A DNA stretch of 6,460 nt. Origin: JBGTBQ01 sp041749275 (GTDB lineage Bacteria; Acidobacteriota; Blastocatellia; Pyrinomonadales; Pyrinomonadaceae). The stretch covers positions 1-6,460 of the forward strand of contig JBGTBQ010000340.1 of the NCBI GenBank assembly GCA_041749275.1. The letters are read 5' to 3'. This document shows, piece after piece, positions 1 to 6,228 of this stretch. The notes below the pieces were generated by a model that worked only from the letters and a program-made list of their open reading frames with translations, was not told the DNA's origin and did no database searches. The stretch's first letter is position 1; each line of letters opens with the position of its first letter. A program made the translations under genes and the position numbers.

Positions 1-99
1 GGGTGCGCCTGCCGCCGGACGCGCGGGCTGGGCGTTAGCGGCGAGGGCGGCGGCTGCCGTCATCAGGACGGCGGCGGTGACTTTGCGAAATATTTTCAT
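1..99 (-). CDS. Secreted small protein, N-terminus only; probable OmpH/Skp-family periplasmic chaperone
   Basis: Only the first 33 codons are in the window; the gene runs off the left edge. The visible part is a Sec-type signal peptide: a basic start (MKIFRK), a hydrophobic Ala/Leu stretch at about residues 7-21, and a likely signal peptidase I site after ANA (residues 21-23), followed by a Pro/Ala-rich segment (QPARPAAGAP). The ATG at 99 is preceded by AAGGAG at 114-119, with 14 bases between them, which is longer than ideal. No family domain can be seen, so the OmpH/Skp call rests on position: in many diderm bacteria a short exported Skp/OmpH gene directly follows bamA, 94 bases away here. 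If correct, the product would be a periplasmic chaperone delivering unfolded outer-membrane proteins to BamA. Any other exported protein remains possible. Confidence 0.6.
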   Translation of the reverse strand, partial: MKIFRKVTAAVLMTAAAALAANAQPARPAAGAP

Positions 100-113
100 C
101 TCTGTTTGTACTG

Positions 114-119
114 CTCCTT
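114..119 (-). promoter_or_regulatory. Ribosome-binding site of the ompH-like gene
   Basis: The minus strand reads TAAGGAGC here, a strong anti-16S match, 14 bases before the ATG at 99. It is the best Shine-Dalgarno sequence in the window and supports that start despite the long spacing. Confidence 0.55.
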
Positions 120-160
120 AACAGTCTTGAGGGGGATGCAAGGCCCGCCTCCGGTCTGGG

Positions 161-173
161 GGGGCGTTGCCCC
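161..173 (-). other. Small GC hairpin in the bamA/ompH-like gap
   Basis: GGGGC and GCCCC form a perfect 5-bp stem around a 3-base loop, about 20 bases after the bamA stop codon. No T-run follows on the minus strand, so it does not look like a terminator. Together with the 94-base gap and the absence of a visible promoter, this suggests the ompH-like gene is co-transcribed with bamA. The hairpin may be chance in GC-rich sequence. Confidence 0.25.
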
Positions 174-193
174 GTAATCTTAACTCTAAACGG

Positions 194-3100
194 TCAGAAA
201 GTCCGCCCGATGCTGAAACGAAACAGACTCTTCTTTTCCCTGATGAATTCGGTGCGCGCGTTCGGGTTGTAGGCATAGATGAGTCGGAACGGCACGTTAA
301 CCACGGGCAGTTGGATGCGCGCTTCCAGCCCGACGCTGGATCGGTAGTCGCCTATTTTTGACAGCAGAGCCTGCGAGAGTCGTGCGACGGTGTTCGTCTG
401 CACGCCCGCGTTCGGGGTGTCGGTTGATGGAGTGGCGCGCAGGAACACGGCCTGCATCCCTATCGGCAGCCCCGTGAACGGATCGAACGGCCCGCGCTGC
501 GCGTTAATCAACTCCTCCTTCGTCACGAGGCGGTCGCCACGGATGAGCAGCCCTCCGGTTGGCGACAGCGCGAGCTGCGGGTTCTTGATCGAGACGAGCT
601 GCGCCAGCCCGGCGAACCCCTGAAGCGGGAGGAAGGTCTGGTCGGCGAGGAAGTCGGTCGAGAACTCCTGATCGGCGCCGCTCCGAAGGTTGAAGGCCGT
701 GCCAATGTCGGCGAAGGCCGCGATCTGGAGCGGGCCGAAGATGGGGACGCGGTACTCGAAGTTGCCCAAGAGTTGCGTGTCGCCGCCGATAAGACGGAAG
801 GTGCGCGAAAGCTGTAGTGAGTTCCCCCCGGAAGAACCGGTGAACGTGCCGAGCGTGGTGAGTTGTGTGTTCAAGCGCTGGGAGAGGCTGGGGAGCGCCT
901 CGACATCGCCCGACGCGGTGGCCGAGACCCTCACGTCGCGCGACGTGATGAAGACTTCGAGCGGGATGATCGGGCCGATGGAGCGCACGTCATAGCCGCG
1001 GATCGAGAACTCGTCGCCGACGAAGAAGCGCTCGAAGATGGGCACGCCGTTGAGAAACGAGAGCGACGAGCGTTGCGCCGCTTCCACCGTGGGCGTGATG
1101 CCGAAACTGGCGACGTGGCCCGCGATCAGGCGGAAGCCGAACACTTCCGGGTTCTCCGAACGCTTGCGGCGCACGGGGATGAACTGCATGTAGCTGATGG
1201 TCGGCTGGTACGTCCGCACGTCGCCGCCGAGGCCCGCGAAGGCGAACTGCGCGCTGAGCTGGCGCCCGTTGGTCGGGTCAATCGAGCCGTTGCGCGTGTC
1301 ATAGACGAGCGAAGGCGTAACGCGGCTCGTCAGAATGTTGGGCTGCGTAAAGACGCGCGGGATGAAAGTGTTCGGGTTGTTCTGCTGGTTGACCGGCGGG
1401 TCTTCAACCGAAGTCTGAGAGATCGAGTAGGAAAGGCCGATGCGCGTGGAGCGCACGATCTCCGTCATGCGACGGCTCCGGGGGCGGTAGAACTCCGAGA
1501 GGGGCGAACTGGCGAAGAGCGAGATGCCCGCCGTGTTCTGCGTGAACAGGTTCTCGTCGCTGACCGTGAGCAAGTCCTGCTGGTTGCCGAAGACCCCGGT
1601 CAGCGCGTCTATGTTCTGCGAAAGAAAAGTGCCTTCGCCGAAGAACTTGCGCGACTCGGCGAAGAGCGAGAAGCCGACGGAAATCGGTCGGTCGCGGATA
1701 TAAGGTTCGGTGAACGAAAAGAGGAACGAGCGCTGGCGGTTGCCGACGGCGAACTGGAACGAGAGCGATTCGCCGCGTCCCAGCAGGTTGTTGGTCGAAT
1801 ACTCCAGCCCGAAGAAGGAGCCGCCGATCCCGGAGAGGCCGCCGTTGAAGGCGATCTGGTTCCGGCCCCGCTCGGAGACGCGCAGGTTGATGTCCACCTC
1901 TCCGCGCTCTTCGTCGGTGCGGAACTCGGCGTCCTTGTCCTTGTCAACCGGGTCGAAGTAGCCGAGTTGGTTGAGGCGCAGCACCGAGAACTCCCAGAGC
2001 GTCTGGTCGAAGATGTCGCCCTCATTGACGGCCACCTCGCGCCGGAGCACGTTATCGCGTGTATAGGTGTTGCCCAGAAACTCGAGGCGGCGCAACTGGA
2101 ACTGCTTGCCCTCGGTGATGGTGATGGTGAAGTCGGCGACGCCCTCTTTGGGGTTCTGCGGGTTCTCCTTGAAGTCGGGTTCGAACTCGGCGAAGTACTG
2201 GATGAAGCCGGCCCTGCCGTAGAGTTTTTTGATGTCCTCGTTGAGAGCCTTGTTGAGGCGGAAGCCGTTCGCCACATCGCCGGGCTTGAGGCCGATGACG
2301 GAGCGGATGTCCTGCTCGGAGAAGATCGAGTTGCCCTCGATCTTGATCTCGCCGAGGCGATAGAGCTTGCCCTCGATGACCGGAACCGTCACGCGCAGCG
2401 TCTCATCCACCGAAGAGAGCAGCGGGAGCGGCAGCACGGGGAAGCCCGTGCGCTTCGGCCCCAAGCCCTCGACGCGCGGCTCCAGCGTGCGTGCTTCGAG
2501 GTAGCCCTTCGAGCGCATGTAATTCACGACGTTGAATTTGAGGTCGTATTCGAGCTTCTCGGTGTGGAGAATGTCCTCGCCCTTGAAACGCGAAATGAAG
2601 CCGGCCTCGCGGACCAGCTTCATCGCGCCGCGCAGCTCGCCGTCGGAGAAGACCTCGTTGCCCTCGAAATCAATCTCGAGGACGCGGACGCGGTCGCCCT
2701 CGTCCACGTTGAAGGTAAGGCCAACGGAAGTTTGCGAGATGTCTTCCTTCTCGACTTCGACCGTCGCGTTCGGGTGGCCCTTCTGCGCGAGCAGTTCCTT
2801 GATGATGCGCTTCGAGTTGTTGACCTTGACCGGGTCGTAGGCCGTCTCCTTCGAGACGCCGGCACGCTGCTCGCGGAAGGCCTTGAGCACGTCGGCCTCG
2901 CCGATGCTGCTCAAACCCTTGAACGTCAGGTCGCGGACGATGGGCAGTTCCGAGACGTAGAAGATGACAATCTTGCCGCCGCGCGGCCCGTTTTCGGTCG
3001 CCACGCGCGTATCAACTTTGTCGAAGAACGGAAGGTTGAGGAGCGCCTGAAGATCGCGTCCCACTTGCTCCTCGTTGTAAACATCGTCCTTCCGCGTCTG

Positions 3101-3295
3101 GATGTGGTAGATGATGTCCTCGTCACGCAGGCGGCGATTGCCTTCGATCAGCACATCCTCAACCAACGTCTGCGCTGGTGGTGGCTGCTGCTCCTGCGCG
3201 TGGGCCTGCCACGCGGGCGGCGCGAAATCGAGGAGCGCGGCGCAGCCCAAGAGGGCGGCCACGACGAGAAAGACCCTAGTCGCGCGTGTTGGCAT
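194..3295 (-). CDS. bamA: Outer-membrane protein assembly factor BamA (Omp85 family), enlarged
   Basis: BamA is the central component of the outer-membrane beta-barrel assembly machine, receiving unfolded porins in the periplasm and inserting them. From the ATG at 3295 it has 1033 residues. A signal peptide (hydrophobic residues 8-22) is probably cut after AHA (31-33). Five POTRA domains follow at about 43-116, 117-199, 201-309, 310-396 and 397-475, recognisable by repeated 'IEGN.. / FEGN.. / FLGN..' strand-turn motifs and 'GYF/GFI' helix ends. The barrel occupies about 479-1033. It contains the conserved loop-6 motif as SIRGYD (RGY at 766-768), and the chain ends in a beta-signal with terminal Phe (FRFSIGRTF). 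The family norm is about 800 residues; the excess lies mainly in barrel loops (about 785-833 and 870-983) and in POTRA3. The frame stays open to a TTG at 3316, but that codon has no ribosome-binding site and would lengthen the signal peptide's n-region. A GAGG lies 15 bases before the ATG. Family assignment is very secure; the exact start is fairly secure. Confidence 0.96.
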   Translation of the reverse strand: MPTRATRVFLVVAALLGCAALLDFAPPAWQAHAQEQQPPPAQTLVEDVLIEGNRRLRDEDIIYHIQTRKDDVYNEEQVGRDLQALLNLPFFDKVDTRVATENGPRGGKIVIFYVSELPIVRDLTFKGLSSIGEADVLKAFREQRAGVSKETAYDPVKVNNSKRIIKELLAQKGHPNATVEVEKEDISQTSVGLTFNVDEGDRVRVLEIDFEGNEVFSDGELRGAMKLVREAGFISRFKGEDILHTEKLEYDLKFNVVNYMRSKGYLEARTLEPRVEGLGPKRTGFPVLPLPLLSSVDETLRVTVPVIEGKLYRLGEIKIEGNSIFSEQDIRSVIGLKPGDVANGFRLNKALNEDIKKLYGRAGFIQYFAEFEPDFKENPQNPKEGVADFTITITEGKQFQLRRLEFLGNTYTRDNVLRREVAVNEGDIFDQTLWEFSVLRLNQLGYFDPVDKDKDAEFRTDEERGEVDINLRVSERGRNQIAFNGGLSGIGGSFFGLEYSTNNLLGRGESLSFQFAVGNRQRSFLFSFTEPYIRDRPISVGFSLFAESRKFFGEGTFLSQNIDALTGVFGNQQDLLTVSDENLFTQNTAGISLFASSPLSEFYRPRSRRMTEIVRSTRIGLSYSISQTSVEDPPVNQQNNPNTFIPRVFTQPNILTSRVTPSLVYDTRNGSIDPTNGRQLSAQFAFAGLGGDVRTYQPTISYMQFIPVRRKRSENPEVFGFRLIAGHVASFGITPTVEAAQRSSLSFLNGVPIFERFFVGDEFSIRGYDVRSIGPIIPLEVFITSRDVRVSATASGDVEALPSLSQRLNTQLTTLGTFTGSSGGNSLQLSRTFRLIGGDTQLLGNFEYRVPIFGPLQIAAFADIGTAFNLRSGADQEFSTDFLADQTFLPLQGFAGLAQLVSIKNPQLALSPTGGLLIRGDRLVTKEELINAQRGPFDPFTGLPIGMQAVFLRATPSTDTPNAGVQTNTVARLSQALLSKIGDYRSSVGLEARIQLPVVNVPFRLIYAYNPNARTEFIREKKSLFRFSIGRTF

Positions 3296-3369
3296 AACTG
3301 TCGCTTTGTGCCTCAAAAAGATAGCAACCGGGAAAGGGAGACTTTATGAAAACTTTAAATCTTATCGGA

Positions 3370-3417
3370 CTAACTTGAAAACGGCACTCCGTCAGGGTCG
3401 CCGCCGAGGATGCTCAT
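3370..3417 (-). CDS. Possible 15-codon leader peptide upstream of bamA
   Basis: The putative bamA leader holds a short ORF: ATG at 3417, TAG at 3370-3372, encoding MSILGGDPDGVPFSS. AGAGG lies 9 bases before the ATG, a better-spaced ribosome-binding site than bamA's own. It ends about 75 bases before the bamA start. It overlaps a potential hairpin whose outer stem includes the bases just before its ATG. I do not recognise the peptide, and it has no run of a single amino acid typical of classical attenuators. A 15-codon ORF can easily occur by chance, so this is only a candidate. Confidence 0.2.
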   Translation of the reverse strand: MSILGGDPDGVPFSS

Positions 3418-3423
3418 TGCCGT
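3378..3423 (-). promoter_or_regulatory. Potential hairpin with T-run in bamA leader (attenuator-like)
   Basis: On the minus strand ACGGCA (3418-3423) can pair with TGCCGT (3381-3386), and TTTTC follows the second arm directly. A short inner CTC/GAG pairing is possible. The 6-bp outer stem with a roughly 30-base loop is weak by itself. It is noted because it coincides with the mini-ORF at 3370-3417, whose translation would prevent the stem from forming. I see no match to a known riboswitch. Confidence 0.22.
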
Positions 3424-3487
3424 GAGCCTCTTGGATTCTCTCCGACCTCGCCGTGGTTGCCAGACATTCGTCCCCGCAAAGTGGCGC

Positions 3488-3516
3488 ATTATACAAGGCG
3501 AAACCCGCAAAACCAA
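3488..3516 (-). promoter_or_regulatory. Candidate sigma-70-type promoter of bamA
   Basis: On the minus strand there is TTGGTT (3511-3516), a 17-base spacer, and a perfect TATAAT (3488-3493). Transcription would start near 3481, giving a leader of about 186 bases before the bamA ATG at 3295. The box lies just downstream of the large hairpin that follows clpC, where a promoter for the next transcription unit is expected. The -10 box and spacing are excellent; the -35 box matches TTGACA at only three of six positions. Confidence 0.5.
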
Positions 3517-3521
3517 ACGGC

Positions 3522-3610
3522 AAAAGTAGTAGGCAGCAGACAGCAGACAGCAGACAGCAAAATAATGGGCTGTTTTCCTGCTGTCTGCTGCCTACTGCCT
3601 GCTGCCTACT
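3522..3610 (-). terminator. Probable clpC transcription terminator (large hairpin plus short T-run)
   Basis: Starting five bases after the clpC stop codon, the clpC-sense RNA can form a stem of about 32 bp (3579-3610 with 3528-3559; loop about 19 bases). Two bases after the stem come four T residues (3522-3525 on the minus strand). Position and direction suit a clpC terminator that insulates it from the bamA promoter. The stem is far longer than a normal intrinsic terminator and the T-run is short, so the primary nature of the element may be a repeat that also terminates or protects the 3' end. Confidence 0.4.
3528..3610. repeat. Opposed heptanucleotide tandem repeats forming a long palindrome
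   Basis: The left arm is a tandem heptamer, CAGCAGA, three exact copies plus one with a single mismatch (3534-3561). The right arm is the same heptamer in reverse orientation and more diverged (CTGCTGT, CTGCTGC, CTACTGC, CTGCTGC at 3578-3605, then CTACT). The two arms give a perfect 19-bp inverted repeat (3528-3546 with 3578-3596). In another register they give a 32-bp stem with only three mismatches (3528-3559 with 3579-3610). Those mismatches are A/C pairs on the plus strand but G.U wobbles in clpC-sense RNA. The central loop is AT-richer (3560-3577). No ORF, transposase or target-site duplication is evident. It resembles in style the short heptameric repeats scattered between genes in some bacteria; whether it is multicopy here cannot be judged from one window. 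Confidence 0.85.
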
Positions 3611-3615
3611 CTGGT

Positions 3616-6015
3616 TCAGTGAATCAACAACGCGTCGCCCGGCTCTTCGACGCCCGCCGGGCGGTAGCTCAACTCTTCGCCCTCCTGAAAGACCTCGACG
3701 AGAGTAGCGTCGCCCAAGCTCCCTTGAATGAGCGCTTCGGAGAGCGGGTCTTCGACATACTTTTGCAGCGCGCGGCGCAAGGGGCGCGCGCCGTAGGAGC
3801 GGTCGGCGCAGGTCTTCTCGACGATCCAGCGCCGCGCCTCTTCCGTGAGACGCACTTCGAGGCCGCGGCGGGAGAGCGTCTTGTTGAGCTGCTCGACCTG
3901 AAGGCCGACGATCTCCAGCAGTTCTTCATCCTGCAACTGGTCGAAGATGATGATCTCGTCGAGCCGGTTGATGAATTCGGGGTTGAAGGTTTGGCGCACG
4001 GCGCTCATGACCATCTCTTCGAGCTTCTCGCGCGAAGAGTCGGGCGTGGACTGAAAGCCCATCGTGCCCTTCTTCTGGATAAAGCGCGCGCCGATGTTCG
4101 AGGTCATAATGATGATGGCGTTCTTGAAATCCACGGTGTTGCCGAGCGCGTCCGTGAGAATGCCGTCCTCGAAAACTTGCAGGAGGATGTTGAAGATGTC
4201 GGGATGCGCCTTTTCGATCTCATCGAAGAGCAGGACGGCGTAGGGCGAGCGTTTGATGCGCTCGGTGAGCTGCCCACCCTCTTCGTGCCCAACGTAGCCC
4301 GGCGGCGAACCGATGAGCTTCGAGACCGAGTGCTTCTCCATGAACTCCGACATATCGAAGCGGATCATCGAGCGCTCCGTGCCGAAGAGAAATTCCGCGA
4401 GCGCGCGCGCCACTTCCGTCTTGCCGACGCCCGTCGGCCCCAAGAAGAGGAATGAGCCGACCGGGCGATGCGGACTCTTCAGCCCCGCGCGCGACCGCCG
4501 GATCGAGCGCGCGAGCGCCGAGATGGCGGGGCGCTGCGCGATGATGCGCCCGTGCAGCTCGACCTCGATCCGGAGGAGCTTCTGCATCTCTTCTTCTTTG
4601 AGCGACATCACGGGGATGCCTGTCCAGCGCGCGATCACCTCCTCGATGTCGTCACGCGTGACCTCGACCGCGAGCAGCAGCTCGTCCTCTTCGGTAAGCG
4701 GCGAGGCGGTGACGTAAGACTTCGGGTAGAGGGCGGAGCGCGGATCGTAGTCGCGTTCGGCTGGCGAGATGATGGCGACGCGGGCCGCGGCGTTGCTCAT
4801 CGAGTCGCGCCGCACGCGGAGCTTGACGCGAGCGCCCGCCTCGTCGAGCACGTCAATGGCCTTATCGGGGAGGAAGCGGTCGGGGATGTAGCGACTCGAC
4901 TGGTAGACGGCGGCTTCGATGGCGTCGTCGGTGTAGCGCACCTGATGGAACGCTTCATAACGCTCGCGCACGCCTTCGAGGATCCGCACCGCCTCCTCCT
5001 CATTCGGCGGCGGAACTTTGACGGACTGGAAGCGCCGTTCGAGCGAACGATCTTTCTCGATGGACTTACGGAACTCCGCCGGGGTCGTCGCGCCGATGCA
5101 CTGAAGCTCGCCGCGCGAGAGCGCCGGCTTCAGGATGTTCGCCGCGTCCAAAGAGCCTTCGGCGCTCCCCGCGCCGACGAGCGTGTGCAACTCGTCAATG
5201 AAGACGATGTACTGCGGGTTCTCGACCAACTCGCGCATGATCTGTTTGAGGCGCTCCTCGAACTGTCCGCGGTACTTCGTGCCCGCGACGATGAGCGACA
5301 GATCGAGCGAGAGGATGCGCTTGTTTTCGAGGAACGAAGGAACCTCGCCGTGGTTGATGCGTTGGGCGAGTCCTTCGACGATGGCGGTCTTCCCGACGCC
5401 CGGCTCGCCGATCAGCACGGGGTTGTTCTTCGTGCGCCGGCAGAGGATTTGCACGACGCGCTCGATCTCGCCTTCGCGCCCGACGAGCGGGTCGAGTTTG
5501 TCATTGGCGGCGTCGTCCGTGAGGTCGCGCGAGAACTCCGCGAGGTGCGGCGTCTCCTTTTTCTGCGCGGCGCGCGGGTCAATCCCCGAAGCGCGGGCGA
5601 CTTCCTCGCGCACCGACGGCAGCCGCAATCCGCGCTCGTAGAGAATCTCGGCGGCCATCGAGCGCTCTTCGCGCAGGAGGCCGAGCAGCAGGTGCTCGGT
5701 GCCGATGTGCCGGTGCTGAAGCCGGTCAGACTCTTCATGCGCGAAGGCCAGCACGCGCTTTGTCTCAGGCGCGAGCGGCAGTTCGACGGAGGTGGAAATC
5801 TTCTCCCTCAAAGGCGCACGCCCTTCGATCTCTTTGCGAATGGCTTCGAGGCTCGCCTGTGCGCGCGCCAGAAACCTTGAGGTCAGCGTCTTGTCTTCGC
5901 GCATCAGGCCGAGCAGGAGATGTTCGGGTTCGATGGCGGGCGCCCCGAACTGGCTGGCCTCGTAGCGCGCGAAGAAAATCACCCTCCGCGCCTTCTCCGT
6001 GTAGCGTTCGAACAT
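3616..6015 (-). CDS. clpC: ClpC-type ATP-dependent unfoldase (HSP100, AAA+), Clp protease ATP-binding subunit
   Basis: This is a cytoplasmic hexameric motor that unfolds proteins and threads them into ClpP. From the ATG at 6015 it has 799 residues and begins with the hallmark MFERYTEKARRVIFFARYEA. The N-domain (about 1-145) has two repeats (EHLLLGLMRE, EHLLLGLLRE). AAA-1 has Walker A GEPGVGKT (203-210), pore loop KYRG (Tyr248), Walker B IVFIDE (270-275) and an arginine-finger region RSLERRF (323-329). AAA-2 has Walker A GPTGVGKT (526-533), pore loop GYVG (Tyr574), Walker B VLLFDE (594-599), sensor-1 TSN (Asn640), arginine finger FINRLDE (Arg684) and sensor-2 GARPLRR (Arg744). MGF at 652-654 sits where ClpC proteins carry the ClpP-docking (I/V/L)GF loop, which favours a ClpP partner and argues against ClpB. 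Oddity: the linker between the AAA domains (about 401-452) lacks the UVR-like coiled-coil M-domain. The frame is open to a TTG at 6093, but family conservation favours the ATG, although no clear Shine-Dalgarno precedes either. It has its own promoter candidate upstream. Confidence 0.95.
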   Translation of the reverse strand: MFERYTEKARRVIFFARYEASQFGAPAIEPEHLLLGLMREDKTLTSRFLARAQASLEAIRKEIEGRAPLREKISTSVELPLAPETKRVLAFAHEESDRLQHRHIGTEHLLLGLLREERSMAAEILYERGLRLPSVREEVARASGIDPRAAQKKETPHLAEFSRDLTDDAANDKLDPLVGREGEIERVVQILCRRTKNNPVLIGEPGVGKTAIVEGLAQRINHGEVPSFLENKRILSLDLSLIVAGTKYRGQFEERLKQIMRELVENPQYIVFIDELHTLVGAGSAEGSLDAANILKPALSRGELQCIGATTPAEFRKSIEKDRSLERRFQSVKVPPPNEEEAVRILEGVRERYEAFHQVRYTDDAIEAAVYQSSRYIPDRFLPDKAIDVLDEAGARVKLRVRRDSMSNAAARVAIISPAERDYDPRSALYPKSYVTASPLTEEDELLLAVEVTRDDIEEVIARWTGIPVMSLKEEEMQKLLRIEVELHGRIIAQRPAISALARSIRRSRAGLKSPHRPVGSFLFLGPTGVGKTEVARALAEFLFGTERSMIRFDMSEFMEKHSVSKLIGSPPGYVGHEEGGQLTERIKRSPYAVLLFDEIEKAHPDIFNILLQVFEDGILTDALGNTVDFKNAIIIMTSNIGARFIQKKGTMGFQSTPDSSREKLEEMVMSAVRQTFNPEFINRLDEIIIFDQLQDEELLEIVGLQVEQLNKTLSRRGLEVRLTEEARRWIVEKTCADRSYGARPLRRALQKYVEDPLSEALIQGSLGDATLVEVFQEGEELSYRPAGVEEPGDALLIH

Positions 6016-6117
6016 AAAAGCTGTGCCGGAACCGTTTGAGATAAAAACCGATGAATTGAAAGCAGCGTCCGGCCTCGGCGGGGAGTTGTCCAATGCCGCT
6101 ACCCGACGCCCACAGGC

Positions 6118-6123
6118 ATTATA
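6118..6123 (-). promoter_or_regulatory. Candidate -10 box of the clpC promoter
   Basis: The minus strand carries a perfect TATAAT followed by GCC, the same TATAATGC context as the bamA candidate. Transcription would start near 6111, about 96 bases before the ATG at 6015. No convincing TTGACA-like box lies 16-18 bases upstream (TCTGAG at the 17-base spacing), so the promoter may rely on an activator or on the AT-rich flank. I saw no CIRCE (HrcA) inverted repeat or CtsR heptamer repeat here, so heat-shock control is not evident. Confidence 0.4.
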
Positions 6124-6152
6124 CCCTACACCATGGAAAACTCAGAGAGAAG

Positions 6153-6196
6153 AAAAATCGGTGACGGAGCGCCGCCCGGCACGTCCTCCACTCCGT
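6153..6196 (-). terminator. Weak terminator-like hairpin after lolD
   Basis: On the minus strand ACGGAG (6191-6196) can pair with CTCCGT (6164-6169), enclosing a 21-base GC-rich loop with a further short GCC/GGC pairing. Five T residues (6153-6157) follow, but six bases separate the stem from the T-run, which weakens it. It lies 33 bases after the lolD stop and just before the clpC promoter candidate, a sensible place for a terminator. Confidence 0.3.
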
Positions 6197-6228
6197 TCGC
6201 GCGAATTCCATCAAACCATCAACCATCT

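Noticed and set aside
3242..3253. LLGC in the BamA signal peptide as a lipobox (lipoprotein signal)
   Set aside because: The hydrophobic stretch continues past the Cys (AALL) and a good signal peptidase I site, AHA before QEQ, follows. BamA proteins are not lipoproteins.
863..3349. A plus-strand open frame of 828 codons opposite bamA
   Set aside because: It lies wholly antisense to a clearly conserved BamA. Its translation is Arg/Ala/Glu/Asp/Val-rich with no recognisable motifs, as expected for the complement of GC-rich codons.
3359..3364. TAAGAT as an alternative -10 box closer to bamA
   Set aside because: No -35-like sequence sits at the right distance (GTGCCG at 17 bases), and the TTGGTT-17-TATAAT candidate upstream is much better.
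3529..3609. CRISPR array or tRNA-like element at the repeats
   Set aside because: The units are 7 bases long with no spacers, and the arms are opposed and simply fold on each other; there is no cloverleaf and no cas gene in the window.
3457..4455. A plus-strand open frame crossing the heptamer repeats into clpC antisense
   Set aside because: Its middle is repeat-derived (CCLLPAAY-like residues) and the remainder is the complement of clpC; it is not a plausible gene.
4468..5880. A plus-strand open frame of 470 codons opposite clpC
   Set aside because: It is antisense to both ATPase domains of ClpC and has the same low-complexity Arg/Ala/Asp/Leu composition; no domain or ribosome-binding site was seen.
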